Assembly: GCF_018446385.1 (NCBI RefSeq)
Contig: NC_055989.1
Coordinates: 132,707,004 to 132,771,003 of the forward strand
From: Zingiber officinale
Lineage: Eukaryota; Streptophyta; Magnoliopsida; Zingiberales; Zingiberaceae
DNA length: 64,000 nucleotides
Reading direction: 5' to 3'
Shown piece after piece: positions 1 through 10,896 of this stretch; within the stretch, counting starts at the first letter, position 1, and every line of letters starts with the position of its first letter. The position numbers and the translations under genes were made by a program. The notes below the pieces were generated by a model. It saw only the letters and a list, made by a program, of their open reading frames with translations. It searched no databases and was not told the DNA's origin.

Positions 1-212
1 ACAACGTTGACTGTGGTTGCACAATTCTGTTGTATTTGCCACTAGCAAGAATGGAATTTAATAATACAGCAATAGGTCATTTCTTCTTTAGTTTGTGTTT
101 AAAATATGTGCTTCCATTAATTGAAATCTGATAAAGTTGTCTGACATAGTTACTCATGTTTTACGCACCTTTTTAAGGAGGCATGCGTCTCAGTTTTATC
201 CTCCCTTTTATT
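1..212. other. AT-rich non-coding DNA, nothing recognised
   Basis: No open frame with recognisable protein similarity and no terminal repeat is seen. It ends at the 8-bp direct repeat that flanks the adjoining MITE. Confidence 0.5.
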
Positions 213-384
213 CGAGGACAGATCTTCTGGTCCGCAATTTGCGGAACAGGGGATGGTCCACTATTGTAGACCCTTGATTTAGATGGACCCTACCAACTTA
301 AAAGTGGACTCCATCCAAATCAACGATCCTCATACAGGGGACCATCCCCTGGTCCACAAATTGCGGACCAGAAGATCCGGCCCG
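213..384. mobile_element. Hairpin MITE, probably Mutator-type, with 8-bp target duplication
   Basis: Two inverted arms (about 221-259 and 339-376) are close reverse complements; each contains GATCTTCTGGTCCGC and GGATGGTCC in the appropriate orientation. The unit is flanked by direct repeats CTTTTATT at 205-212 and 385-392. A duplication of 8-9 bp with extended inverted ends fits a Mutator-like MITE. No transposase is encoded. A related hairpin lies near 43.8-43.96 kb. Confidence 0.65.
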
Positions 385-649
385 CTTTTATTATGCCAAA
401 TACTTCCTTTTTTATTTTTAAATTCATTAGTCTTTTTCATTCGGCCTCTCTCTTTCGCAAGAGGTATTAGCCTCTTCCTTTTCATTTTTGGTTATGGGGT
501 GATCTCTCTGCGTCGTTGTTCCAAGATCGACTTTTTCCGCGCCAAAAACAGTCTTTTCTTGATTTTCTTAATCTGTATGCTAATTTAATTTTTTGTCAAA
601 AGTAAGGGGGTGCTTCCACACCCCCTCGTGCCCCCTGCATCCGCCGTTG
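385..649. other. Non-coding DNA, nothing recognised
   Basis: An open frame over 283-588 runs through the MITE hairpin and into this stretch. It has no family resemblance, so I do not call it a gene. Confidence 0.5.
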
Positions 650-1976
650 TGCATTATTAAATGTTAATTTATATCGATAAATGTCATGTCATTCATACTA
701 ATATTTTATTCATGCTTAATCTAGAATGATGGACTTAGATTTAATCGACACTTGATTAGTTAGACCAAGGGTTTTCAGAAAGAAAGTTAAATATTTAATT
801 TTTTTAAAAGACTTTGTCTAGAAGTGGTTGTTGCTCCAATACCTAAGAAGGTCTTATGACTCACCACAGTCTGGAAGTCGATTATTAAAATGAATATTAA
901 TCAACTAACTGTCAAACCTTAGTTTAACTCAAGTGTAAATCAATCCTTAGATTCAAACTTAAATTTTAAATTAGATAAAACTGACAAAACATTTTGATTG
1001 ATTGTGCTGAAACACTTAGAATGGGTGAAATTATAAGGACTATTAAACTAAAAATATTTTAAAAAAGTTTTCAAAATTCATAGATAATTTTTTATAAATT
1101 ATTTTCAAAATAGCGATTTAACATAATAATATTTGAATGAATTTCATGCTTGATTGAGTGTATTTATATATAAATTTTGAAAAATCTATATACTTGAAAC
1201 ATATTGAGTGTTGACAAGTACTTAGAAATCCACATACCAAGGTCAACACTAGAACCCAATCCCCTAGACACTTAGGTAGATTTCCTCTTGGTTAACAAGG
1301 ATAACCAGAGTGTGTTAAGTTAAGAGGAAGGTGTTTTTGAAATTCAGGAAAATACTTTAAAAAAATTTGGGGATTTTTTTTTAAATTAGAATTTTTTTTA
1401 AACCTTTGAAAACTCTTCGAAGAATTTAGAAATATTTTCTTAAAAAGATTTTTAAAAAGTATTTGAAAAATATTTAAACACACTTGAAAACCTTTTAAAG
1501 AGTTATTTTGAAAATTTATGCTTTGAAAAAAAAATATTTTAACAGATCTTTTGAATTGGATCAACCCCTACACATATAGGTACTTTTCCTTGTGGTTAAC
1601 AAGGTTTTCTGAGGATATGTCAAGTTGAGAGGGAGTTCTGATTAAAATATGACATATATACTTTTAAAAATTATTTGAAAAAGTTTAAAAAATATTTTTG
1701 AAAAAGTTTGAAATTCATTCTTCCCAAATATTTTTTAAAAAACTTTTGAAAACTTCTGAAAATACTTTCCTTAAAAAAATTTTAGAAAATATTTAAAAAA
1801 ATACTTTAACTGTTGTTTAATTTGGATCAACCTCTAAGACATATAGGATGTATTACTTGTGATTAACAAGGTCCTAAGAAAGTGTCAGATTTAGGGGGAG
1901 TCCTGATTGAAAGATCAAACATAGTTTTCAAAAAAAAAATATATTAAAATTAATTTTTAAAATTCTTTAAAACTAT
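650..1976 (+). mobile_element. Worn Copia-type element, left part (fossil)
   Basis: Around 820-900 the sequence closely resembles the internal region of the Copia element near 63.32-63.40 kb; both carry AGTGGTTGTTGCTCCAAT followed by a similar ACCAAGAAGGTC-type string. The stretch is AT-rich and has no long open frame. It stops at the target duplication of the Tat element and resumes at 17931, so it was the landing site of that element. It is badly broken, and its left boundary is approximate. Confidence 0.55.
1255..1920 (+). repeat. Three diverged tandem units of about 0.27-0.30 kb inside the worn Copia remnant
   Basis: Similar blocks start near 1274, 1578 and 1846. Each has a 'GGTTAACAAGG' or 'GATTAACAAGG' core, a following 'GTGTNAAGTT/GATT' string and 'GAGGGAG'-like words, then a poly(A/T)-rich tail. 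The units are strongly diverged, which fits an old internal duplication. Confidence 0.5.
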
Positions 1977-2862
1977 TGATCCTGTCCGAGCGCTGAGTCG
2001 AAGGACGCTGGGGACGTGGCACTCTCCGTTGTCTTCGACTGGTGGTGTGGATCCTCGGCGGGCCTGCAAAGAAGCCGAGCCGGTAGGGGTTTCCCGGCGA
2101 CGACCCTCCGACGCTCAAGTCAGGCAGCGAAGAAGAAGAAGAAGAGAAATGAAGCAATGCTACTGTGGCTACAGTGATCAAGATTGCATACCTCCGTCGA
2201 AGTCTGGGGGTCCTTATATAGGACCCCGGGGAGGCGCGGGCACGCTTCTCGATGCGTGCACACTTCCCCAAACATACCTCAGTAGGGTTGTGTCAAAAAA
2301 AACATGTCTGACGCCATTCCGCAATCGTCCGAGCATATCCCTGATGTGATGGTGGAAACTTCCACCGTACGATATTCTATCCGCTTCGACCGTCGACCAT
2401 GCTGTTTGTCGGTGGCAGGTGTCTCGAGGATGAAGTTACCAGCTGCCCTTTTTGTCTCTTAGCGCTCTTGTCTGCTCCCGTGCCGAGCGGACCAGCCGTT
2501 CGGCGCTCGCGACCTCCGAGAATGCGCATACCTCGGCCGGGGCGGTGAAGCCCTGCTCATGTGCTCGGATGAGATTGCACCTGATTGTCATGTGGCTCGG
2601 TCGAGCGGCCTATCCGCTCGGCTCAGAGACTCTTCTACCTTTAAGCATCGGAAACTCGACCCCTGATCGGGTTGTCTTTCGTCCGACCGTGGAGACCCAT
2701 GGCTGGATGTTCGGCCGGTCGGATGATTGGTCGACCCTCCAGTTCGCTCGGCATGACCTCTGCCCGCTCAGCACGACTTTGGGGTTGACCCTCTTGACCA
2801 TTGACCTCCACGCGTCGTTGACCTTCCGCCAACGAGGATCCCCCGTCCTTATCATCGGATCA
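1977..2862 (-). repeat. 3' LTR of the Tat element
   Basis: An 886-bp direct repeat of 17066-17925 that begins TGATCC and ends GGATCA on the plus strand. Open frames seen inside it on both strands are LTR sequence, not host genes. A small length difference from the other LTR lies near 2240-2270. Confidence 0.9.
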
Positions 2863-3260
2863 CATGCCTCCCCCTCAAGTCTAGTCGAAGGAGGCGCTGA
2901 GTCCGACTGACTGGACCATGAGTTTGGCCGAGCGTGTGCCTCCGCTTAGCCCCTATGGGGTCAAATAGAGCCGGTCGGCTGATTGCCGAGGGCTATCCAA
3001 TCGGCTTGTGATGATGTCCGCGGGATCTTCTCGGAATGCGTACAAATCTTCGCCATTATGGATGAGCACGCGCACTGCGCACCGTAATGGTGCTCATCAA
3101 ATGCGCCCCTATGGCCTGGTGCCACGTGGCATCGCCGTCGTCCTCGTACGATAGCGATGATACTTCCGATGGGACATCGACGATTTGAAATGAACGACAC
3201 GATGGAGGCCTCAGTCCCTGTGACCTACATCCGACGGCTTAGGACGATCGGGCATGACCC

Positions 3261-3266
3261 TATAAA
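3261..3266 (+). promoter_or_regulatory. TATA box for the antisense gene of the Tat element
   Basis: TATAAA lies on the plus strand about 280 bp upstream of the antisense gene's ATG at 3545. The related element in this window also has TTATAAA (57811-57817) ahead of its matching ATG at 57984. This placement supports independent plus-strand transcription but is not proof. Confidence 0.4.
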
Positions 3267-4875
3267 GCCCTCGCCCTTCTCCTTCACTGCACCTTCGCTT
3301 TCTTGTTTTCGAAGCTCTCGCTGCGCTCCTCTCTCCGGGGACCTTGTCCATCGGCCCTCTGGCGAACCCTCGTCTTCTCCCTTCGATATTCTTGTCCGTA
3401 AGGTTCTTCTGCCTTTCTTTCTTTGATTCCTGTGTTTTCTTCGCGCTCTTGACCGCGTTTCGTCTTTTGGTTACTGCTTTGCTCATCTTCTCGCTCGCGC
3501 CTTTGCTTTCCCTTTCGACTCCCGCTTCCTCCATTGTTCTGGAGATGGCAAGTTCCTCTCAACCCGCAGACCTCGCTCTCGGCCCATGGTATACCACCAT
3601 GGAGTCGCGGTTCGATCGACGTGATACCGAGAGCCTGATAAACGCTTTTGATATCCCTTCATATTTTGAACTGATTTTACCTTCACCTTCTGCTCGGCCG
3701 CACAAACCTCCGAGCGGCATCTTTTGTCTTTTCCGCGACCAATTCGTAGCTGGTCTGCGGTTTCCCCTCCACCCCTTCATCGTTGAAGTTTGCAACTTTT
3801 TTGGCATTCCGCTCGCCCAATTGGTTCCCAACACTTTTCACCTCCTGTGCGGAGTTGTGGTCTTATTTAAGATACACAACATTCCCCTCCGCCCGAAGGT
3901 CTTCTATTATTTTTATTATCCCAAGCAGTCCGAGCTGGACACTTATCTGTTTCAAGCTCGGCACGACTTAGTCTTTTTTAATAAGCTACTCTCTTCCAAC
4001 AAACATTGGAAAGAGAACTTTTTCTTCCTTCGTATTTCCGGGCGGCTCCCCTTCCGTACGAAATGGTAGGTCGGACCGCCCATCTCCCCCGAGCTGAAGA
4101 AATATAAGATCCGACCGGACTACCTTCAAGCAGCGAATCTGCTAGCCAGTCTAAAGCTCGATATCAACAAGCTCCTACCTGAAGGAGTGATGTATATATT
4201 TGGTTTGAGTCTGAGCCGGACCCCGCTCCCGAGCAGCTTTGGTAAGAACTTCACTTCTACATTTGCCTTGAGTTCTAACTGATTTCTTTCTCCTTTCCTT
4301 GCAGCGAACGTCGTAATGGAGTCTGTGCTATTCGGGATCTTGAAAAAGAAAGTGGTCGCGCTCGAAGCGGCAGCGGCCAAGGAAATGGAGTAGTTGGGCA
4401 TTGCTCCGGTCGGCTCTCACGAGGATGAGAGTGAAGCGCAGGCAGGGGAGTCGCCCGCTCAGGCTTTGCCTATGGATGCGGCTGGCGGTGCAACTCCTAG
4501 CAAGGAACCGACCGTTCGGGAGCAAGACTCCGAACCGGAGGACGAGCTCCCGCTTGACAGAAAAAGACGTCGTGTTGAGAAGCCTCTCCGTTCGGCAACC
4601 TCCGCGGTGTAAGCGTCCGAGCGGACGGGCGTCGCATCTCAACGCGGCAAAGAGCCATCGGTCGAGGCGCTCTCCTCCGACCGGACCCCCTCTCAACTGG
4701 ATGCGCCCGCGGTCCCCATCGAAGTGGTGCCGGTTCGCTCTCTACCTCCTGTACCGCGCCAAGTCTGCCGCTCGGGCATTCTATCTACAATGTCCAGCCC
4801 GACTTCCGATCCCTCGGCGTCCGCTCACACGACTCCGAGCCGGCGCCGCACTATTAGGCCTAACCTGCACCTCCC

Positions 4876-5875
4876 TGTTGGGACCTTGACGTCCGCTAGA
4901 GGGGGGGTGAATAGCGTCTCACCCAAAACTTTACTTCCTATAATGTTAGTGCACAGCGGAATACAAAAGCAAACTAACAAATACGAAAGTTAACCTAAAA
5001 CAAGAAGGAAGAAGACAACAAACCAAACACAAACCCTAACACAAGGCGTATACGTGGTTCGGAGATAACTTGCTCCTACTCCACGGCGTGTCCGTAAGGT
5101 GGACGATCCCTCAATCCGTCGGTGGATTAGTCCCCGGCAAACTCCGGCTAGCTCAACCTCCTTGTGGGTGGAGAAACCTCACCACAACTCCAACCAAAAC
5201 CTCTTGGCACACAAAGATCTCTTGAGCACTTTGGTGACTACTAATTAGGCTTTAACCAAGTCTAATTTCGTCACCTTGCCCAAGCATCCCAAGCTCCTTC
5301 TTATAGAGCTTGGAGCAAATCGAAAGCTGATTTGCTACCGATCGGTCAATGCACCGGTCGGCGGTGCCAACTATCTCAACTCTCACATGCATCATTGCTA
5401 CAATCATCGATCGCTAAAGATCTTGCTATAAGTAACGCCTGATAAACCCTAATTTTAGGATTTTGCCTCGAGTACATTCACTCTCGTTCTCTCCCGACCA
5501 ACCTAGACCTAGCCTTCTAGCCTCCTCCATCAGCCTCGCGTCCCTCGGATGTCTCCCCATCCTTCACGTCTTGCCTTCTGGAGCTTCCTTCGGCCTTGTC
5601 CATATTGTCGGGTCTTCCTTTGCCAAGAGGCTCCTCACCTCCGGGGCTTCATCCATTGCCAAGTCACACTTGGACTTACGTTGCCAAAACTACATGCTTG
5701 GACTTACACCGCCAAGACTCATTCTTGGACTTTCCTCCTTTGCCAAGATCACACTTGGACTTTTCTTGTTGTACTTGTATCCTGCACACTCACAATGCAT
5801 ATCAAATACAACAATAAACCTAACTTAAACCTTTGCCCAAACATCAAAACCTAGGGCACCTAGATTGCTCCAACA
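4876..5875 (-). repeat. 3' LTR of the gag-only Copia element
   Basis: A 1000-bp direct repeat of 8660-9682. The two copies match almost base for base except over about 5325-5455, where the palindromes of the other LTR are replaced by different ones, for example ACCGATCGGT. Confidence 0.92.
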
Positions 5876-6314
5876 ATCTCCCCCTTTTTGATGTTTGGCA
5901 ACCTGTTTAAGTTAGGGAAACATAAATGCAATATATATGCAAATAAATATGCAAATCAACTCATGCATAGATAATGGAACCTAAATCCCTAGGCTCCCCC
6001 TTCACCTAAGCTCCCCCTTGAGCTAGGATTTCTCGCAAAGGTAAACTTCTCCCCTTTGCCTAAACAATCGCTCCCCCTTTACCTAAGCTCCCCCTTGAGT
6101 TAGGATTTCTTGCAAAGGTGTATAGGTTTCCCACTTAAACCTAGACTTCTCCCCCTTTGCCATACATCAAAAAGAGCTCCAACAATATCCCAATTGTTGA
6201 AAACATGTCATCCAAATTGACCCTAAACTCATGTATTTATCCCCCATGATCTCATACATTTAAATGAGTTGACACGGTCAAGAACAATGTCGAAAAACAC
6301 TTTTAGGCTGGTAT

Positions 6315-6509
6315 CAGTCGACTGAACTAGGTACCAGTCGACTGCCCCCTTCGACAGAACCTCACAGAAACATTCTGTGGTCAAAATCTACTGTTACCAG
6401 TCGACTGGTATCGGCACCAGTCGACTGGTATCGACAAAATGAGCTTACAGAAACATTCTGTGCTCAAAAACACTGTTACCAGTCGACTGGTATCTGTACC
6501 AGTCGACTG
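6315..6509. repeat. Three units of about 82 bp, each with a pair of CAGTCGACTG palindromes
   Basis: CAGTCGACTG occurs at 6315, 6335, 6398, 6418, 6480 and 6500. Each pair is exactly 20 bp apart, and the pairs recur every 82-83 bp. Between pairs is a shared string containing CAGAAACATTCTGTG. Several copies extend to the 14-bp palindrome ACCAGTCGACTGGT. The block lies downstream of gag on the element's own strand. Confidence 0.9.
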
Positions 6510-6941
6510 ATACCCTATTTCTGAAAAAATCAGCCTTTTCAGGCCAACTTCAGAAATGCACCAGAAATTCCACAGACCTCCAAAAATTTCCAAATTTTGT
6601 GGATAGGTCTATTGTACCCATGTCTACTTGGGAAAAATATATATATAAATATATTTATTACAGATCCCAAGATTGACATAAAATTCAAAACTAGCTAAAT
6701 GGTTCAATTAAACCTTGACCTAAAGTCCTAGTTTTGGCTTCCTCTTGATGTATCTGCCCATACTAAACCATAATGCATTACTAGCATTAGTTTATATGAC
6801 ATCTCTACATCAAAAACTAATTTTCATGCAATATGAACCCAATTCATATTTCTATGCATGAAACTCAACTCAATTGTGTCAACCCACTATGTTAGAGACT
6901 TAAGTCCGTCTCCTAACCACTTGGCACATTTGATAACCCAT

Positions 6942-8594
6942 CTACCATGGGTCCCAAAGGCTCTTCCTAACCTTAGGAATCTTAACCTTAGTCACCTCCC
7001 TTGGTGATTCATCCACTATGGCTAGGCCACTTCGGTACACCTCGGGTGACACTTGGCCTACAAAACTCACCTTCTTAACCTTAGACACATTGTCTTTGGT
7101 TAATTTTTTCTTGTCCTTAACCTTGGATATCCCATACTTGCCATAATTATATGTCACCCTAGCATATTCCTTCTTATTGGCCTTAGATGACTCTCCCTTA
7201 TCCTTGGTCACACCTCCCTTACCAATGTCATGTGCTACCTTAGCACTTGACCTCTTTTTGGTCTTGGAGGGACCTAATTTGACATTTTTAGGTTTTTGAC
7301 TACCCAAATACATGTCAAGTCCTTTAGGTCCAATAATGAACCTCTCTAGGACTTTCTCCATTTCCTCAAGCTTTGCCTTCAAGACTTGATTTTCTAATTC
7401 TAGGGTTCTAACCCTAAAGTCAACATGTCCACCTTGGACATGCCTAGACCTACCCACCTTCCTAGGCATATGTCTCCCTTTCTTGGGATTAATGCTTAGG
7501 TTTTCACCCACTTTCCTTCCCTTAGGCAAAGTGGTTTGGGTCTTAATAGGTCTACCCTTAGTGTATGATTTCTTAGGGTTATCTACCGTGTTAACCCTAT
7601 TCCTATCATTATACCTAAATCCATGATTATGCTTGGGTAAATAATCTACATTATTTCTAACAAGCATATAAGAATTAGAGCTTGGATCAAGCTTCAAAAT
7701 AGGAATTACCTTCCCTTTTACCTTTGAAGCTCTCCCTTGACTTGTGCTCCTCTTCTTTTCCCATTTCTTCAAGTGCGCCAATTTCTTGAGCTCTCCTCTC
7801 CTTGGGCACTTTGTGTGGTAGTGACCCCACTCACCACATGTAAAGCACCTAATGTGCTTCTTCTCCTTCTTCTTCCTACAACTCACATTAGTTTCTAAAT
7901 TAACTTTAGTGAGTTTAGGGTTTACCTCCTTTACCTTCTTGAGCGAAGGACACCTACTCTTGTAGTGCCCCATCTTACCACACTCAAAGCATATGATGTG
8001 GTCCTTTTTGCTCTTCTTGGTAGTTGAGGTGGAGGGTTGAGCTTCCAAGATCTCCTCTTCCTTGGATTGCTCTTCTTCCTCTTCACTTGAAGATGTGGAT
8101 GGTTCAACTTCTTCCTCCCTTGAAGATGTGGATGATACCTCCTCATCTTCCTTCTCCTCCTCGGATGTTGAGCTCGTGTCAACATTCAATTGGTCCTTCT
8201 CTTCTTGGACCAATGAGTCCTTCTCCTTGGGTTCCTCCTCTTCTTGGATTTGTGTAGGACTCTCATGAAGCGCAATTATCTTTTTCCAAAGGTCACTTGC
8301 ATTCTCGTATTCACCTACATTCAATATCGCATTAGGAGGTAATAAATTAATTAAAATTCTAGTTACCTCCTTGTCCGTCTCCGATTGCTCCCTTTGCTCA
8401 TCGGTCCAATATCGACGTCGGAGACGCTTTCCCTTCTTGTCCGTTGGAGCTTCAAACGGTTCCTCCAACACAATCCATTGGTTCCAATCCATTTGGAACC
8501 AAGTCTCCAACCGCTTCCTCCAATACTCGAAATCATCTCGATCGTATGGAGGTGGGATTCGAATATCCCATTCTAGAGGTCCCTCCGACTCCAT
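6942..8594 (-). CDS. Gag protein of the non-autonomous Copia element
   Basis: A single open frame of 550 residues. The N-terminal part has the Copia gag capsid-like fold signature (a YWRKRLETWF segment early, then LLPPNAILNVGEYENASDLW). A long acidic, Ser/Glu-rich stretch follows. Two CCHC zinc knuckles come next (CFECGKMGHYKSRC and CFTCGEWGHYHTKC), then a basic, Lys-rich tail with a short coiled coil. No protease or polymerase follows in any frame. The start ATG lies just inside the primer-binding site, as expected for gag. Gag coats and packages element RNA in the cytoplasm; here that could serve its own RNA while enzymes come from another element. The frame looks whole. Confidence 0.85.
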   Translation of the reverse strand: MESEGPLEWDIRIPPPYDRDDFEYWRKRLETWFQMDWNQWIVLEEPFEAPTDKKGKRLRRRYWTDEQREQSETDKEVTRILINLLPPNAILNVGEYENASDLWKKIIALHESPTQIQEEEEPKEKDSLVQEEKDQLNVDTSSTSEEEKEDEEVSSTSSREEEVEPSTSSSEEEEEQSKEEEILEAQPSTSTTKKSKKDHIICFECGKMGHYKSRCPSLKKVKEVNPKLTKVNLETNVSCRKKKEKKHIRCFTCGEWGHYHTKCPRRGELKKLAHLKKWEKKRSTSQGRASKVKGKVIPILKLDPSSNSYMLVRNNVDYLPKHNHGFRYNDRNRVNTVDNPKKSYTKGRPIKTQTTLPKGRKVGENLSINPKKGRHMPRKVGRSRHVQGGHVDFRVRTLELENQVLKAKLEEMEKVLERFIIGPKGLDMYLGSQKPKNVKLGPSKTKKRSSAKVAHDIGKGGVTKDKGESSKANKKEYARVTYNYGKYGISKVKDKKKLTKDNVSKVKKVSFVGQVSPEVYRSGLAIVDESPREVTKVKIPKVRKSLWDPW

Positions 8595-8659
8595 CTTCTT
8601 CCTCTAGCCGCTCTCTTGGCGATTAGTCCAACAAGAGCTCACCTTGCTCTGATACCACT

Positions 8660-9682
8660 TGTTGGGACCTTGACGTCCGCTAGAGGGGGGGTGAATAGCG
8701 TCTCACCCAAAACTTTACTTCCTATTATGTTAGTGCACAGCGGAATACAAAAGCAAACTAACAAATATGAAAGTTAACCTAAAACAAGAAGGAAGAAGAC
8801 AACAAACCAAACACAAACCCTAACACAAGGCGTGTACGTGGTTCGGAGATAACTTGCTCCTACTCCACGGCGTGTCCGTAAGGTGGACGATCCCTCAATC
8901 CGTCGGTGGATTAGTCCCCGGCAAACTCCGGCTAGCTCAACCTCCTTGTGGGTGGAGAAACCTCACCACAACTCCAACCAAAACCTCTTGGCACACAAAG
9001 ATCTCTTGAGCACTTTGGTGACTACTAATTAGGCTTTAACCAAGTCTAATTTCGTCACCTTGGCCGGCCATCCCAAGCTCCTTCTTATAGAGCTTGGAGC
9101 AAATCAGAAAGCTGATTTGCCCGTTACCAGTCGACTGGTCAATGCACCAGTCGACTGGTGCCAACGGCTATCTCAACGGCTCTCTGCTACAGTGCATCAG
9201 TCGACTGCTACAATCATCAGTCGACTGCTATAGTAACGCTACAGTAAACCCTAATTTTAGGATTTTGCCTCGAGTACATTCACTCAGCACTCGTTCTCTC
9301 CCGACCAACCTAGACCCAGCCTTCTAGCCTCCTCCATCAGCCTCGCGTCCCTCGGATGTCTCCCCATCCTTCACGTCTTGCCTTCTGGAGCTTCCTTCGG
9401 CCTTGTCCATATTGTCGGGTCTTCCTTTTCCAAGAGGCTCCTCACCTCCGGGGCTTCATCCATTGCCAAGTCACACTTGGACTTACGTTGCCAAAACTAC
9501 ATGCTTGGACTTACACCGCCAAGACTCATTCTTGGACTTTCCTCCTTTGCCAAGATCACACTTGGACTTTTCTTGTTGTACTTGTATCCTGCACACTCAC
9601 AATGCATATCAAATACAACAATAAACCTAACTTAAACCTTTGCCCAAACATCAAAACCTAGGGCACCTAGATTGCTCCAACA
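8660..9682 (-). repeat. 5' LTR of the gag-only Copia element
   Basis: A 1023-bp direct repeat of 4876-5875. It carries CAGTCGACTG at 9128, 9148, 9198 and 9218, two pairs each exactly 20 bp apart. Small frames inside it are also found in the other LTR and are not genes. Confidence 0.92.
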
Positions 9683-10896
9683 CTCCCCACTGAGGCGTTT
9701 ATGGCTGAGTCTGCTCAGCCGACTACTCCTGAACATATGATCACCATCAAGGGGCCCCTTGCTGAGATATGGGCGGACGCTCGGGCCCATGTGGCCATGA
9801 TACCGCTCGACAAGCTGGCTGACAGTCACATGCAACAATCCACAGGGGTAAGCTTTATTTCTGCTCTTTTATGTAGCCTTTTCGGTTGTCCTTTTAATAT
9901 TTTTGTGTATCAGAGATGGGTGGAAGACATTGCTATCGCCAACCGCTTGGTAATGGTGGAGGAGGAACTGAAAAGGCTGAAGAGTCCGAGCGGCCCGTCT
10001 TCTTCTCGAGGCCCTTCTTATGCTGAGCTGCAGAAGGAGCTCGCAAAAACCAAGGTCCTGTTAGAGGCCGAGAGGAAGAAGACGACCGACCAGGCATACA
10101 TGCTGGACCAGCTTGACAAGCAGGTCAAAACTTATGACCGCAAGATTGAGCTTGCCACCACTCGGAAGAACACCGCTATCGTGGATCTGGATAAAAAGAA
10201 TGTGGAAGCCCGAGCTCTGGAGCAGCGTGTGAACGAGCTGGCCGAGCTGCTGGAAGGAGAGCAGAAAGGCCGCTCGGAGGAGGTGACCAAACTGAAGGAC
10301 GATCTGAAGGCCTTGCAGGAGGCCCTCGATGCTTCCCGCGCCGCCTTCAAGGAGTACCAAGAAGAGGAGCCAGGCCGCGCTGTCATCTTGAGGCAAAAAT
10401 ACATCCGCTCGGCAGAATTTGTGGAGAAGGTTTGTGACCGGCTGGTCATCACCTTCGAGTTGGCCATCACCGCCACGGCGGACTATCTGAAGTCTATGGG
10501 TCAGCTCCCCGAGTCCGTGGGCATCCCTGCTACGGAGCATGCGGCGCTTCTGACCACCATCCCGAATCATGTTTTCAACTATCTCGAATAAGTATTCTAT
10601 GTAATCTTCCCGATCGGCTAGGCCCTAATTTTAATTATTGTATCTATAACTTTGTCCCGGTCGGAGAACTTTTAAATGTAACTTTGGAATGTCAACTTTT
10701 GCTTTGTTCACCTTTCGTTTGCGTTCCATGTCGCTGACCGGTCTCTCGACCTTTTCCCTCATGGAATTTCTTAACTCCGCCGATCGGTCAAACGACCTTC
10801 CATTCTGCCTGGAACTTCTATGAGTTTTTCGCTGTAGTGTTTTTCTCAACTGCGCCGCTCGGTCGAACGACTTTCCATCTTACAAGGACTTTCGCC

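Larger units (their letters stand above)
4876..9682 (-). mobile_element. Gag-only Copia-type LTR retrotransposon, structurally complete, non-autonomous (fossil)
   Basis: LTRs at 4876-5875 and 8660-9682 begin TGTTGG and end CCAACA. The element is flanked by a perfect CTCCC duplication (4871-4875 and 9683-9687). Orientation is minus: the methionine-tRNA-type primer site TGGTATCAGAGC is the complement of 8646-8657, next to the right LTR, and the purine tract is the complement of about 5876-5889. The only long frame is gag (6942-8594); there is no protease, integrase or reverse transcriptase, so mobility would depend on a relative. The LTRs are nearly identical except in one palindrome-rich patch, so the insertion is recent. 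It looks whole for its type and lies within the antisense gene of the Tat element. Confidence 0.9.
3545..10591 (+). pseudogene. Antisense gene of the Tat element, 'putative gypsy-type transposon' family (fossil)
   Basis: This gene lies between the integrase end and the 3' LTR, on the strand opposite to gag-pol. It starts MASSSQP at 3545. The first part resembles the plant family named 'putative gypsy type transposon' (a FPLHPF segment, then an LLCGVVVLF segment). The later part (about 9.69-10.59 kb) is a long charged coiled coil. GT-AG intron signals of ordinary plant type are visible around 4.24-4.31 kb and 9.85-9.91 kb. The gag-only Copia element sits inside it. Extra antisense frames of this kind are described for Tat elements, and their function is unknown. 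It is interrupted and not claimed to be functional. Confidence 0.7.

Noticed and set aside
2452-2910. 152-residue plus-strand frame
   Set aside because: It lies in the Tat LTR and recurs in altered form in the other LTR, so it is repeat sequence rather than a gene.
3344-3544. N-terminal extension of the antisense frame before MASSSQP
   Set aside because: The related copy at 57984 begins at the matching MASSSQP, and the upstream residues are leader sequence.
5463-5854. Small frames starting MPRVHSLS and MSPHPSRL
   Set aside because: Both are inside the Copia LTR and repeat at 9356-9661.
10061-10570. Minus-strand frames opposite the coiled-coil part of the antisense gene
   Set aside because: They are shadows of the plus-strand coiled coil, with Leu-rich reverse reading and no family resemblance.
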